DNA of 64,000 nucleotides from Lachnospiraceae bacterium (GCA_022845895.1 AP025573.1:3382501-3446500); one strand, 5' to 3'; shown: positions 14,870 through 22,403, counted from the first letter of the stretch. Program-made: numbers and translations. Notes: a model not told the origin generated them from the letters alone.

Positions 14870-15661
14870 TTATTTTTTGAATATGTCAATCGCGTGACTT
14901 GTAACACCCAATAAATCTTCACGCTCACAAGTGGAAAAGTGATATTTTAAATATAATTCAAACGTGTCATTGTCCATCGCGTCTACTGCTTCACGCATAA
15001 ACAGGGCGCAACCATCCGCCGCAACATAATGTAATCGAGTGACGGGAAATACAGACATTAAATCATCTATGTTTTCTTTACGAACAAGTTCAAATAAATC
15101 CTTTGGATCGGATTTTGCGGCAAATGTTAGGGCATCAATTAAGCCTTTTTCTATGTATTCAGTGACACTAATATTACCGCGCTTAAAACCTTCATCAAGG
15201 AGACAGCCATCAGAAATGACATAGGCCGCAAAAATCACGCCGCCCGGTTTTGTCACGCGAATTGCTTCGCGCAGGGCTTGTCGTTTATCCTCTATGCTGT
15301 AAAGGTGGTACAGTGGGCCTAATAACAGCGTAATGTTATATGTATTCTCCCGGAAAGAAGATAGCTCCATAGCGTTGCCTTGGGTAATCGTAACATTTTC
15401 ACCCGGTTGCGTATTTTGATTGAAAATTTCTATGTTATGCTCTACCAACTCCACAGCGTCAACAACATACCCTTGACGAGCTAACGCATGGGAATAACGC
15501 CCGGTTCCTGCGCCTATTTCCAGCACGCGGTCACTGGGGCTTATGTACTTTTCAATGTAACGCATAGTGGTAAGGAACTCAACCGTTCCATGCTTTAACG
15601 CCAGCCGATTATCCTCGTTATAATGATTGTAAAAGTCAATTAAGTATTGGTTTGTTTTCAT
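14870..15661 (-). CDS. Class I SAM-dependent methyltransferase
   Basis: 263 residues. SAM motif VLEIGAGTGRYSHALARQGY (about 46-65), acidic residue VDAVELVEHN, and motif NITLLLGPLYHLYSIEDKRQ (about 108-127). It is soluble. The substrate is not evident and could be a small molecule or rRNA. It starts at ATG 15661 after GGGAG and sits 27 bases downstream of a tetR-like gene on the same strand, so it is probably controlled by it. The 3' end is joined directly to an ABC-ATPase remnant, though the protein itself appears complete. Confidence 0.8.
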   Translation of the reverse strand: MKTNQYLIDFYNHYNEDNRLALKHGTVEFLTTMRYIEKYISPSDRVLEIGAGTGRYSHALARQGYVVDAVELVEHNIEIFNQNTQPGENVTITQGNAMELSSFRENTYNITLLLGPLYHLYSIEDKRQALREAIRVTKPGGVIFAAYVISDGCLLDEGFKRGNISVTEYIEKGLIDALTFAAKSDPKDLFELVRKENIDDLMSVFPVTRLHYVAADGCALFMREAVDAMDNDTFELYLKYHFSTCEREDLLGVTSHAIDIFKK

Positions 15662-15688
15662 ATTGTACTCCCTATATTTGTCTTAGTT

Positions 15689-16276
15689 TTAGATAGATAA
15701 ATCCCATTCGGGGTTTTCCTGCCTTATAAAAGCAGACAGTATATTCATCAACATTTTTTCAGCACGATTTCTGTCCAGCGCTAACTTCTTTGTTGCTGTC
15801 AAAACCGCTATGCCGTGAGTATAAAGAAATAAATCTAAAAATATTACTTTTGCCTTTTCTGATCCTATTCCAACAGCTTCTGAAAAAATTTTCGCTTTTT
15901 GTTCATTATCCGGTTCTTTATAAAAATCTTTTGCCTCCGTCATTTCCAAATCCATATCGTTTATAAACAACAGCTTAAATAAGTGCGGTTCTTCCCCCGC
16001 AAATTCAATGTACGAAAGAGGAAGAATTAAATAGGGGCTTATATTTTCTATTTTTTGATAATGAGAAACATACTGCTCGTAGTATTCATACGCAAAAGCA
16101 AGAAATTCATTTTTTAATTCTTCCATATTTTCATAGCATGTGAAAATTGGTCGAGTAGAGCATTGTAGTTTACCTGCAATACTCCTTGCGTTTACAGTCT
16201 CAAAACCTGTCTCCCTTGTAAGCTCTAAAACAGTATTCAAAATCATGTCCTTTGTTATTTTCGCTTTTGGCGGCAT
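15689..16276 (-). CDS. TetR/AcrR-family regulator
   Basis: 195 residues. The N-terminal helix-turn-helix is ITKDMILNTVLELTRETGFE, then VNARSIAGKLQCSTRPIFTC. The remainder is a helical ligand-binding domain typical of the family. It starts at ATG 16276. A TTGACA promoter lies upstream and the methyltransferase gene follows, so it probably autoregulates that pair. The ligand is unknown. Confidence 0.82.
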   Translation of the reverse strand: MPPKAKITKDMILNTVLELTRETGFETVNARSIAGKLQCSTRPIFTCYENMEELKNEFLAFAYEYYEQYVSHYQKIENISPYLILPLSYIEFAGEEPHLFKLLFINDMDLEMTEAKDFYKEPDNEQKAKIFSEAVGIGSEKAKVIFLDLFLYTHGIAVLTATKKLALDRNRAEKMLMNILSAFIRQENPEWDLSI

Positions 16277-16319
16277 AAAAGTTCACTCCCCATCGTTATG
16301 TTTCATTCGTTACATAACT

Positions 16320-16348
16320 ATTGTTACACATAAAAGAAAATATGTCAA
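16320..16348 (-). promoter_or_regulatory. Promoter of the TetR/methyltransferase pair
   Basis: On the minus strand TTGACA (16343-16348) and AACAAT (16320-16325) are 17 bases apart, about 45 bases before ATG 16276. TTATGT and GTAAC occur twice as direct repeats around the -10 box and could be the operator. Confidence 0.5.
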
Positions 16349-16416
16349 GTGAACGTTTTTTTGTGTATGTGTCGTCAAAAAATGAAGCTTCATTTTATAA
16401 ACTTTTTTTGAAAACA

Positions 16417-16483
16417 GGCTTGCTTTTCCACCCGTGGTGCGTAAGCTGTGACTCACAGAAATCAAACATAATCTTTAAGGAGG
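16417..16483 (+). promoter_or_regulatory. Structured leader, copy 1
   Basis: About 67 bases nearly identical to the leader at 17066-17131. They hold a small hairpin (CACC-CGT-GGTG inside GCTT/AAGC), the conserved stretch CTCACAGAAAT, then CTTTAAGGAGG that serves as ribosome-binding site for the amber-interrupted gene. The outer arm present in copy 2 is absent here. Confidence 0.6.
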
Positions 16484-16491
16484 CCCACACC

Positions 16492-16989
16492 ATGGCGAAT
16501 TATCACATTGAAATCCAGCGGAGCAACGTAACCCTCGCGCAGTTCCTCCGATATGTCCGGCAGCAATGCGAGAAGAAGGGCATTGACTTTTATATCGAGC
16601 GAGAGGACTTTGAAAAGCCGCACACCGAGTATTCCACAAGCTATTCCGTAATAGACGGGAAAAAGAAATGCCACTTTGCTTAGTATCGGACGGTCACGCG
16701 CTATCGCCGCAAAATCGCCAGCTATCAGACCTCGGAATGCTTCACCAGATACCACCACACCGACGAGCTGGAGGAATATAAGAAAACCGAGCTGCACCGC
16801 TGGGACAGCGAAGAAAGCGCGGCGGACGCGCCCTGCAAGGCTGAAACCTTCAAGCAATTTGCCTGCGACTACCAGACATACATCCTCAACTTTGACGGTT
16901 ACTGCTACAACGAAATCTGCGAGTTTACCTTTGACAACGAGCGCCGGGGCTATGACTACTACTACCAAGCGAACCGGGACGCGGAATGA
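16492..16989 (+). pseudogene. Mobile-element cargo gene interrupted by TAG
   Basis: From ATG 16492 (AAGGAGG 8 bases upstream) the frame reads MANYHIEIQRSNVTLAQFLR and continues through TAG at codon 64 (16681-16683) to TGA 16987, for 165 codons in total. The part after the stop (TVTRYRRKIASYQTSECFTR, then FDNERRGYDYYY) keeps normal protein composition. This indicates a recent point mutation rather than a short gene. The family is unknown to me. The composition and shared leader link it to the SprT-like gene downstream. Confidence 0.7.
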
Positions 16990-16996
16990 GGCAGCC

Positions 16997-17020
16997 AGCC
17001 CCGCTTCGGCGGGGCTTTTC
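16997..17020 (+). terminator. Intrinsic terminator after the interrupted gene
   Basis: AGCCCCGC (16997-17004), a TTCG tetraloop, GCGGGGCT (17009-17016), then TTTT. It begins 7 bases after TGA 16989. Confidence 0.85.
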
Positions 17021-17041
17021 GCTGCCCGGATACTCCGAAAA

Positions 17042-17131
17042 AAAGATATGTTTTAAGCAATTTAGAGCTTGCTTTTTCACCCGTGGTGCGTAAGCTGTCA
17101 CTCACAGAAATAAAACATATCTTTAAGGAGG
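17042..17131 (+). promoter_or_regulatory. Structured leader, copy 2, with long outer stem
   Basis: A 14-bp perfect outer stem (17042-17055 with 17111-17124) encloses an inner hairpin (AGCTT/AAGCT around CACC-CGT-GGTG). The ribosome-binding site AAGGAGG starts directly after the outer stem, 8 bases before ATG 17140. The same inner part precedes the gene at 16492. No canonical promoter stands out nearby. It could be an RNA switch or a transposon-type attenuator. Confidence 0.6.
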
Positions 17132-17139
17132 ACGCGATT

Positions 17140-17751
17140 ATGCTGCAAATATCCGCAATCGTAAAGAAAACCGAGGAGCTGTTCGACCTATTCAACCAGC
17201 ACTTTTACGACGGGGAGCTGGCCCGCCCGGCCATCACCGTATCCCCGGACGGCGGGCGCGGAGCCTATGGCTGGTGCAACGTGCAGGAGGTATGGAAAAC
17301 CGAGCGGGAAATGTACCGCGAGATCAACATATGCGCAGAGTATCTTGACCGGCCCATGACGGAGGTTTGCGCGACCATGCTCCACGAAATGGCCCACCTT
17401 CACAACCTGCTCCACGAGGTGGAGGATACCAGCAACAATGGGTACTATCACAATATGAAGTTCAAGGCCACCGCCGAAGCGCATGGCCTGCATATTGAAA
17501 AGCACCAGAAATATGGCTGGACGATCACGACGCTGGCACCGGAGGCGGAGGCATGGGTCAAGGAAACCCTCGGCGGCGAGGCAATCGACGCAAGCCGCCT
17601 CCCGGAAGGAGGCGCGGGCAAGGAGAAGGATAAGAAATCCAAGAACCGCAGCATTAAATATGTATGCCCGGAGTGCGGGGCCATCATCCGGGCGACGAAA
17701 GAGGTCAACGTGGTATGCGGGGATTGCGACGTACCCTTCGAGCGGGAGTGA
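17140..17751 (+). CDS. SprT-like metal-binding protein of mobile elements
   Basis: 203 residues. Residues 13-135 resemble the SprT-like zinc protease fold: FNQHFYDGELARPAITVSPD, then the HExxH motif ATMLHEMAHLHNLLH (about 87-101) with a later His in GYYHNMKF. The C-terminus has a zinc ribbon (YVCPECGAIIR, VVCGDCDVPF). Such proteins recur on clostridial conjugative elements, where the role is not settled. ATG 17140 has AAGGAGG 8 bases away, following the structured leader. Confidence 0.82.
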   Translation: MLQISAIVKKTEELFDLFNQHFYDGELARPAITVSPDGGRGAYGWCNVQEVWKTEREMYREINICAEYLDRPMTEVCATMLHEMAHLHNLLHEVEDTSNNGYYHNMKFKATAEAHGLHIEKHQKYGWTITTLAPEAEAWVKETLGGEAIDASRLPEGGAGKEKDKKSKNRSIKYVCPECGAIIRATKEVNVVCGDCDVPFERE

Positions 17752-18002
17752 GCGTCATACTTTTACGCGGTGACGAAGGTTCCCGCGTGATTGTTTAATG
17801 AAATCGAGAGTACCGGGCACACTTTTTGGCGGGGACTAACTCGGCGCTTTTTGCGATATAAAAGGGGGTTCGGAAATCAAGGCAAAAGGCCGCCATGCGC
17901 CACCACCCGGAGGCCGGACGGGAAATCCGGCCCGCCACGGCAAAGCGCCGGAAACAGAAAAAGCCCGGAAAGCCCACAGATAGCGGGTTTTCCGAGCACA
18001 AA
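17752..18002 (+). other. GC-rich gene-free tail of the mobile segment
   Basis: About 250 bases without a convincing gene. They hold short inverted repeats (for example around 17915-17945, CGGGAAATCCGGCCCG) and several frames that lack a ribosome-binding site. It separates the element's last gene from the tRNA terminator. No copy of the tRNA-Leu 3' end, which would mark an attachment site, is visible at the other edge near 7900-8650. Confidence 0.4.
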
Positions 18003-18033
18003 CGAAAAATAGCCTCCCGAAATGGGAAGCTAT
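18003..18033 (-). terminator. Terminator of the seven-gene tRNA operon
   Basis: On the minus strand a 10-bp stem (18009-18033, loop of 5, one U-G pair) is followed by TTTTTCG. It lies 30 bases after the tRNA-Leu 3' end. Confidence 0.8.
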
Positions 18034-18063
18034 CTTTCTGTCAAAGTTTGTCCTTTGATTTGA

Positions 18064-18143
18064 TGCGGATGACAGGAATCGAACCTGCACGGTCTCCCAC
18101 TAGATCCTAAGTCTAGCGCGTCTGCCAGTTCCGCCACATCCGC
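18064..18143 (-). tRNA. tRNA-Leu (anticodon TAG)
   Basis: Acceptor arms GCGGATG/CATCCGC pair, the T arm is GGTTCGATTCC, and the anticodon stem CTAGA/TCTAG encloses CTTAGGA with anticodon TAG. The long variable region fits leucine tRNA. CCA is not encoded. It is last in the operon. Confidence 0.95.
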
Positions 18144-18213
18144 ATATTATATTTCAAATAGAAAACGGACCGTATTTCCTGAATACTTATCAGGAAATGG
18201 GACCGTTTTACAG

Positions 18214-18286
18214 TGAGCGTGCGGGGATTCGAACCCCGGACAACTTGATTAAAAGTCAAGTGCTCTACCACCTGAGCTACACGCCC
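18214..18286 (-). tRNA. tRNA-Lys (anticodon TTT)
   Basis: Acceptor GGGCGTG/CACGCTC (one G-U), anticodon loop CTTTTAA within CTTGA/TCAAG, T arm GGTTCGAATCC. CCA is not encoded. Confidence 0.95.
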
Positions 18287-18295
18287 ATACGTAAC

Positions 18296-18367
18296 CTGGG
18301 CTAGCTGGATTCGAACCAGCGAATGCAGGAGTCAAAGTCCTGTGCCTTACCGCTTGGCGATAGCCCA
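18296..18367 (-). tRNA. tRNA-Gln (anticodon TTG)
   Basis: Acceptor TGGGCTA/TAGCCCA, anticodon loop CTTTGAC within CAGGA/TCCTG, T arm GGTTCGAATCC, discriminator G. Confidence 0.95.
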
Positions 18368-18376
18368 ATAAAAAAA

Positions 18377-18451
18377 GGTGGGTAATGGGACTCGAACCCA
18401 TGATATCCAGAACCACAATCTGGCGCGCTAACCAACTGCACCATACCCACC
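18377..18451 (-). tRNA. tRNA-His (anticodon GTG)
   Basis: Acceptor GTGGGTA/TACCCAC plus the extra 5' G that pairs with discriminator C, typical of histidine tRNA. Anticodon loop TTGTGGT within CCAGA/TCTGG. Confidence 0.95.
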
Positions 18452-18517
18452 ATATATATTACCTATTGAACTATAGTGTCCAACTAAGTACCACCTTATT
18501 CAATTGTGTGGCTCTAA

Positions 18518-18591
18518 CGAGCCTGGGGGGATTCGAACCCTCGACCTACGGCTTAGAAGGCCGTTGCTCTATCCAGCTGAGCTACAGACTC
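18518..18591 (-). tRNA. tRNA-Arg (anticodon TCT)
   Basis: Acceptor GAGTCTG/CAGGCTC (one wobble), anticodon loop CTTCTAA within ACGGC/GCCGT, T arm GGTTCGAATCC, discriminator G. Confidence 0.95.
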
Positions 18592-18655
18592 ACAAACCAG
18601 CTCTTTGGAACTGCTTTCTCTTAAATCCCTGTATGCGATATCAAGGCTTTAAGAA

Positions 18656-18726
18656 AGCGGGTGATGGGAATCGAACCCACGTATCTAGCTTGGAAGGCTA
18701 GTGTTCTACCATTGAACTACACCCGC
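18656..18726 (-). tRNA. tRNA-Gly (anticodon TCC)
   Basis: Acceptor GCGGGTG/CACCCGC, anticodon loop CTTCCAA within CTAGC/GCTAG, T arm GGTTCGATTCC, discriminator T. Confidence 0.95.
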
Positions 18727-18733
18727 ATAAGTA

Positions 18734-18808
<75 letters not shown>

Positions 18809-18870
18809 AAATATTCTTTTTCTGTCACATGAAGTCTTATATACCGCTGTATCGCCGTGACACAAGAGTT

Positions 18871-18899
18871 ATTATATATGATGGCTACCAGCTTGTCAA
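18871..18899 (-). promoter_or_regulatory. Consensus promoter of the tRNA operon
   Basis: On the minus strand a perfect TTGACA (18894-18899) and a perfect TATAAT (18871-18876) are 17 bases apart, about 55 bases before the tRNA-Pro gene. It is the strongest promoter match seen in the window. Confidence 0.9.
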
Positions 18900-18931
18900 C
18901 ATATTTTTTCCATTTTTTTATAAAGCTATTT

Positions 18932-19411
18932 TTAGACAAATTTTATCTCAAAACCGGCATCTCCTCTGGCATCGGTACACATGATGACATAGCTTGGCTT
19001 TCTACCCTCCTGTCTTGGATAAGCGATACTTCCGGGGTTCAGTACCACCAGATCATCCTCAACGGTAAGCGCCGGCCTGTGTGTATGCCCATACATCACG
19101 ATATCGGCACCGCGCCCCCTCGCTTCTGCCTTCAGGCGCTCTTCCGACATGCCGACATAATAGTAGTGCCCGTGCGTGATGAACACGTGGTATCCACCGA
19201 TAAAGAATTCCTCTTCCCTTGGAAGATCGGAGAAGAAGTCATTATTACCACTTATGACATGGAACGGGCAGCTTACGAGCGCTTTTATATAATCCTCTTT
19301 TCCTTCTGCGTCGCCCAGATGCACAAGCATGTCGATCCGGCCCTCCCGTTCCAGCACAGTCTCCAGATTCTTATGAGATTTATGTGTATCGCTTACAATT
19401 AATATTTTCAT
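18932..19411 (-). CDS. YfcE/MJ0936-type metallophosphoesterase
   Basis: 159 residues. Calcineurin-like metal motifs in order: ILIVSDTHKSHKN (DxH), MLVHLGDAEG (GD), VISGNNDFF (GNxD), FITHGHYYYV (GH) and VMYGHTHRPA (GHTH). This is the small YfcE family of Mn-dependent phosphodiesterases with unclear physiological substrate. Adjacent rdgB in the same direction (11-base gap) is the common clostridial arrangement, so they are probably co-transcribed. Confidence 0.92.
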   Translation of the reverse strand: MKILIVSDTHKSHKNLETVLEREGRIDMLVHLGDAEGKEDYIKALVSCPFHVISGNNDFFSDLPREEEFFIGGYHVFITHGHYYYVGMSEERLKAEARGRGADIVMYGHTHRPALTVEDDLVVLNPGSIAYPRQEGRKPSYVIMCTDARGDAGFEIKFV

Positions 19412-19422
19412 ACTAATTCCTC

Positions 19423-20043
19423 TTATCCTAACATCTTACTTTCAATGACGGAACGCATTTTGCGCAGGCCTTCTCCCCTGTGGCTCAGCTCGTTCTTTTT
19501 TTCCGGAGACAGCTGCGCGCTTGTCATGCCAAACTGGGGCAGGAAGAAGATAGGGTCATAGCCAAACCCATTTTCACCGACAATCTCATGCCCAATCATT
19601 CCTTCCATCGTACCACGCACGACTTCAGCCGTCCCGTCCGGAAATACTGCCGCTATGGCACAGACGAATCTAGCGGTACGTTCGTCATCCGGCACGCCGT
19701 CAAGCCGGTTGAGGAGCGTCTGGTTTTTGATATCATAGGATGTATTTTCCCCCATATATCTGGCGGAATATATCCCGGGCTCTTTGTTCAGGCAATCAAT
19801 CTCAAGGCCTGAATCATCCGCAAGAACCACAGCCTCTTTGTATATATCCATCCCATGGGCAAGCTCCGCTATCTTCGTGGCCTTAATCAAAGCATTTTCT
19901 TCAAATGTGCTTCCGTCCTCCACGATATCCGCGGTAATACCGGCCTCTCTCTGAGACAGGACTTCCATGCCGAGGTCTTCCAGAATCATACGGATTTCCA
20001 CCATCTTATGTTCATTGCCGGTTGCAAATATTACTTTCTTCAT
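19423..20043 (-). CDS. rdgB: RdgB/HAM1 non-canonical purine NTP pyrophosphatase
   Basis: 206 residues. The N-terminal motif VIFATGNEHKMVEIRMIL, the catalytic region VLADDSGLEIDCLNKEPGIY, and ENGFGYDPIFFLPQFGMTSA with C-terminal SHRGEGLRKMRS are diagnostic. The enzyme hydrolyses dITP, XTP and related nucleotides to keep them out of DNA and RNA. The start codon touches the end of the upstream RNA methyltransferase, with AAAGGAAAG as ribosome-binding site. Confidence 0.95.
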   Translation of the reverse strand: MKKVIFATGNEHKMVEIRMILEDLGMEVLSQREAGITADIVEDGSTFEENALIKATKIAELAHGMDIYKEAVVLADDSGLEIDCLNKEPGIYSARYMGENTSYDIKNQTLLNRLDGVPDDERTARFVCAIAAVFPDGTAEVVRGTMEGMIGHEIVGENGFGYDPIFFLPQFGMTSAQLSPEKKNELSHRGEGLRKMRSVIESKMLG

Positions 20044-21215
20044 TATCTTGCTTTCCTTTCTTCACGACTGCCGGGACGTTTGGGCGGCCTTGGGCCCAGG
20101 AACTGATAAAAATATGTCTTGAGCATCCCGTTGTATATCTTCCTGTTCTTGTCCGCTTTTCTTCCAAAGTACCGCTCTGCTTCTTCATAGGAAGTTATCA
20201 TGTACGCAGACCAGGAATCAAGTTCCTTGAAGCTCTCTCCGAAAGTCCTGTAGAGCTGTGGCAGGTTCTCTTTCTCTTCCAGTCGTTCCCCGTAGGGAGG
20301 ATTTGTAATGATAAAACCATATTTCTTCGGATGCCTCAATTCCTTCACATCTCTTTGCTGAAAATGGATTAGTTGCCCGACTCCTGCTTCCGCCGCATTC
20401 TGCCTTGCGATCTTAATCACGCTGTCATCGGCATCGTACCCTTGTATATCCACCTCAATATCGCGCCGTATAAGGCCTTCTGCCTCATCTGCCGCATCGT
20501 ACCACTGCTTTTTTGTTATAAGGTTTGTCCAGCCCTCTGCTGTAAAAGAACGGTTCATCCCCGGTGCCATGTCTGCTGCCATCATCGCCGCTTCTATGAG
20601 AAATGTACCACTGCCGCAGAACGGGTCTACAAGAATTCGTTCTCTATTCCATGGTGTCAGCATGATAAGGGCCGCCGCCAGCGTCTCCGTGATTGGCGCC
20701 TTGCCGGACACTTCCCGGTATCCCCTTTTGTGCAGCGATACGCCGGAGGTGTCTATTCCAATCGTAACAGTATCCTTCATTAGAAAAACACGTACCGGAT
20801 AAGATGCTCCGTCCTCCTTGAACCATTCCATATGATAATGTTCCTGCAGCCGCTTTACCATTGCCTTCTTCATGATAGACTGTATATCGGAAGGGCTGAA
20901 AAGCTTACTCTTTACAGAAGCTGCCTTCGCCACCCAGAATTTGCCGTCCTTAGGGATGAATTCCTCCCATGGCAGCGCCCTCGTCTTTTCAAACAGTTCA
21001 TCAAAAGTAAATGCTTTAAAAGAGCCAACCTTCCATAAGATTCGCTCCGCAGTCCTCAGGAAGACATTCCCACGGCACACCGCCTGCGCGTCTCCATAGA
21101 AAGTCACCCTTCCGTCTTCCACACTCGCAATCTCATAACCCAAATCCTGTATCTCTCTCTTCAACACAGCCTCCAGTCCAAAATGACATGGGGCAATCAA
21201 TTCAATTCTATCCAT
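20043..21215 (-). CDS. THUMP-domain RNA guanine-N2 methyltransferase (RlmL/YpsC type)
   Basis: 390 residues. An N-terminal ferredoxin-like/THUMP part (residues 1-155: LIAPCHFGLEAVLKREIQDL, RVFLMKDTVTIGIDTSG) precedes a Rossmann methyltransferase with LVDPFCGSGTFLIEAAMMA and the catalytic FIITNPPYGERLEE. Family members methylate guanines in 23S rRNA. It starts at ATG 21215 and overlaps rdgB by one base. Confidence 0.93.
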   Translation of the reverse strand: MDRIELIAPCHFGLEAVLKREIQDLGYEIASVEDGRVTFYGDAQAVCRGNVFLRTAERILWKVGSFKAFTFDELFEKTRALPWEEFIPKDGKFWVAKAASVKSKLFSPSDIQSIMKKAMVKRLQEHYHMEWFKEDGASYPVRVFLMKDTVTIGIDTSGVSLHKRGYREVSGKAPITETLAAALIMLTPWNRERILVDPFCGSGTFLIEAAMMAADMAPGMNRSFTAEGWTNLITKKQWYDAADEAEGLIRRDIEVDIQGYDADDSVIKIARQNAAEAGVGQLIHFQQRDVKELRHPKKYGFIITNPPYGERLEEKENLPQLYRTFGESFKELDSWSAYMITSYEEAERYFGRKADKNRKIYNGMLKTYFYQFLGPRPPKRPGSREERKAR

Positions 21216-21277
21216 AAAAATTCTCCAATATTGTTAATCTTATCCTCTTATCTTACTTGCTGTGTGCACGTTTTGTC

Positions 21278-21319
21278 AATTGGGGACGGGGGTTTTTTAA
21301 AAAACCCCCGTCCCCAATT
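21278..21319. repeat. Palindromic element, copy 2 (42-bp perfect palindrome)
   Basis: A perfect inverted repeat is centred at 21298/21299 on TTTTTTAAAAAA, with arms AATTGGGGACGGGGG and complement. The right flank GTTTTCCCCTGTCCCC (21321-21336) is the outer arm seen in copy 3, while the left outer arm is missing. It lies between rlmL-type and Asn-rich genes, not inside any gene. Confidence 0.9.
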
Positions 21320-21407
21320 CGTTTTCCCCTGTCCCCATAGCACTTATCCACAGAAAAGGACGTACCCTGTGGATACGTCCCTTTTCTGCTCTTCTTTCGC
21401 TTACAAT

Positions 21408-21623
21408 CTAGTAGTTGTTGCTCTCGTTGCTGCTGTTTCTGTTTGAAGAATTCTGATTTGATGCATTCTTGTTTGATGCATTCTTGTTTGATGCATTTCT
21501 GTTAGAAGCGTTCTGGTTAGATGCATTCTGGTTAGATGCATTCTGGTTTGATACATTCTGGTTAGAAGCGTTCTGGTTTGATGCATTTGAATTGCTGTTA
21601 GATGAATTATAGTTCTTTGCCAT
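21408..21623 (-). CDS. Asn/Ser-rich repeat protein, possibly spore-associated
   Basis: 71 residues beginning MAKNYNSSNSNSNASNQ, of which nearly half are Asn. It consists of about ten pentapeptide repeats of the form (A/S/V)SN(Q/K/R)N. ATG 21623 has AGGAGG 8 bases upstream. It has no cysteines, hydrophobic segment or catalytic motif. The composition recalls gamma-type small acid-soluble spore proteins, which are Asn/Gln-rich repeats, but it lacks their sequence signature. The function is unknown. Downstream lies palindrome copy 2. Confidence 0.75.
   Translation of the reverse strand: MAKNYNSSNSNSNASNQNASNQNVSNQNASNQNASNQNASNRNASNKNASNKNASNQNSSNRNSSNESNNY
21441..21587. repeat. Tandem 15-bp repeats inside the Asn-rich gene
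   Basis: About ten imperfect 15-bp units (type TTCTGGTTAGATGCA on the plus strand) encode the pentapeptide repeats. Adjacent units are nearly identical at DNA level, so the number probably varies between strains. Confidence 0.8.
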
Positions 21624-21866
21624 GTTAATTCCTCCTAATCACTCTAATCAATTTTTTTGATTACGAGATTATTATGTCCTGATTCCATTCTTTTATGTAA
21701 GATGTACATAGAAACTATTTCCATAATTCTGTCAATCTTTTTTTATTAAAAAAGCAAAACTGTCTAATATCGTCGAATTTCATCTTTTTTATTCTTTTCG
21801 TTTCTGTTATTTTTCAATCGACAAGTTATTGTATACAATTAGGCTGTAAGGTCGGTAGGAGGCATT

Positions 21867-22193
21867 ATGGATAAATTGAGAGCTCTTTTGTTAAGGCTCG
21901 GGATACGGTCTACATTGAAAGGATTTCATTTCCTGCTGTATGCGCTGCAGCTGTGCTTATCAAATGATGAGTATCTGCTCTCTGTCTACAAAACTCTCTA
22001 TGTTGATATGGCCAAGCATTTCAGCACCTCCAGGGATAATGTAGAGCACTGTATCCGTACTGCCATTTCTAACTGCTGGTACAAAGGAAATAGAAAGCTC
22101 CTGATAACCATCTCAGGATATGAGCTTAGGCAGAAACCGGCAAATGGAGAATTTATCGATATTCTCTACAATTATTTAATCGAAGAAGGTTAG
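21867..22193 (+). CDS. Stand-alone Spo0A C-terminal DNA-binding domain protein
   Basis: 108 residues matching only the effector domain of Spo0A: LLLRLGIRSTLKGFHFLLYA, then SVYKTLYVDMAKHFSTSRDN, VEHCIRTAISNCW and GEFIDILYNYL. Full Spo0A has a phosphorylated receiver of about 120 residues in front, and there is none here. ATG 21867 follows GTAGGAGG, so the protein is complete as encoded. It might bind Spo0A-like DNA sites independently of phosphorylation or compete with Spo0A. Both ideas are inference. Confidence 0.85.
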   Translation: MDKLRALLLRLGIRSTLKGFHFLLYALQLCLSNDEYLLSVYKTLYVDMAKHFSTSRDNVEHCIRTAISNCWYKGNRKLLITISGYELRQKPANGEFIDILYNYLIEEG

Positions 22194-22208
22194 CCCGCCA
22201 AGCGGGCT
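22192..22208 (+). terminator. Hairpin at the end of the Spo0A_C gene
   Basis: AGCCCGC (22192-22198) pairs with GCGGGCT (22202-22208), starting inside the stop codon. The following CCTTCATAAAATTT is a weak T tract. Confidence 0.6.
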
Positions 22209-22286
22209 CCTTCATAAAATTTATAATGCCAATTTTTGGCAATTTTCACAAAAAGCTTTTATTTTAAGAATTTTTTAATTTTTAAC

Positions 22287-22315
22287 TTGCTTTTTAATGT
22301 CCCCTATATTATACT
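22287..22315 (+). promoter_or_regulatory. Promoter of a candidate small RNA
   Basis: TTGCTT (22287-22292) and TATACT (22310-22315) are exactly 17 bases apart. No gene follows before the terminator at 22377. Confidence 0.6.
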
Positions 22316-22321
22316 TATTCT

Positions 22322-22403
22322 TGTAGAAAGGATACTTTCTACAACCCCTTATTAATTATTTATACTCCCCTCAAAAGACCGATGGCTCCCCCATCGGTCT
22401 TTT
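22322..22403 (+). ncRNA. Candidate ~80-nt small RNA with C-rich single-stranded region
   Basis: Between the promoter and the strong terminator is a segment with no reading frame. It would fold as a perfect 9-bp stem (22322-22330 with 22335-22343, GATA loop) at its 5' end, an unpaired middle (22344-22376) with ACCCCTT and CTCCCCTC, then the terminator hairpin. C-rich unpaired motifs of this kind pair with Shine-Dalgarno sequences in known Firmicute small RNAs such as RsaE/RoxS. I do not recognise this one as a named family. Confidence 0.5.

Noticed and set aside
17795-18110. Short open frames around the mobile-segment tail and the tRNA-Leu gene
   Set aside because: They lack ribosome-binding sites and run into the tRNA terminator and tRNA sequence, with Arg/Pro-rich composition typical of GC-rich noise.
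18064-18143. tRNA-Leu 3' end as attachment site of the 8-18 kb element
   Set aside because: The opposite edge near 7900-8650 shows no copy of the tRNA 3' end, and the tRNA terminator between them is intact. An insertion at this tRNA is therefore not supported.
21441-21587. Possible CRISPR-like repeat array
   Set aside because: The repeats are 15 bp, directly adjacent and codon-phased within a gene with a good start. There are no spacers and no cas genes.
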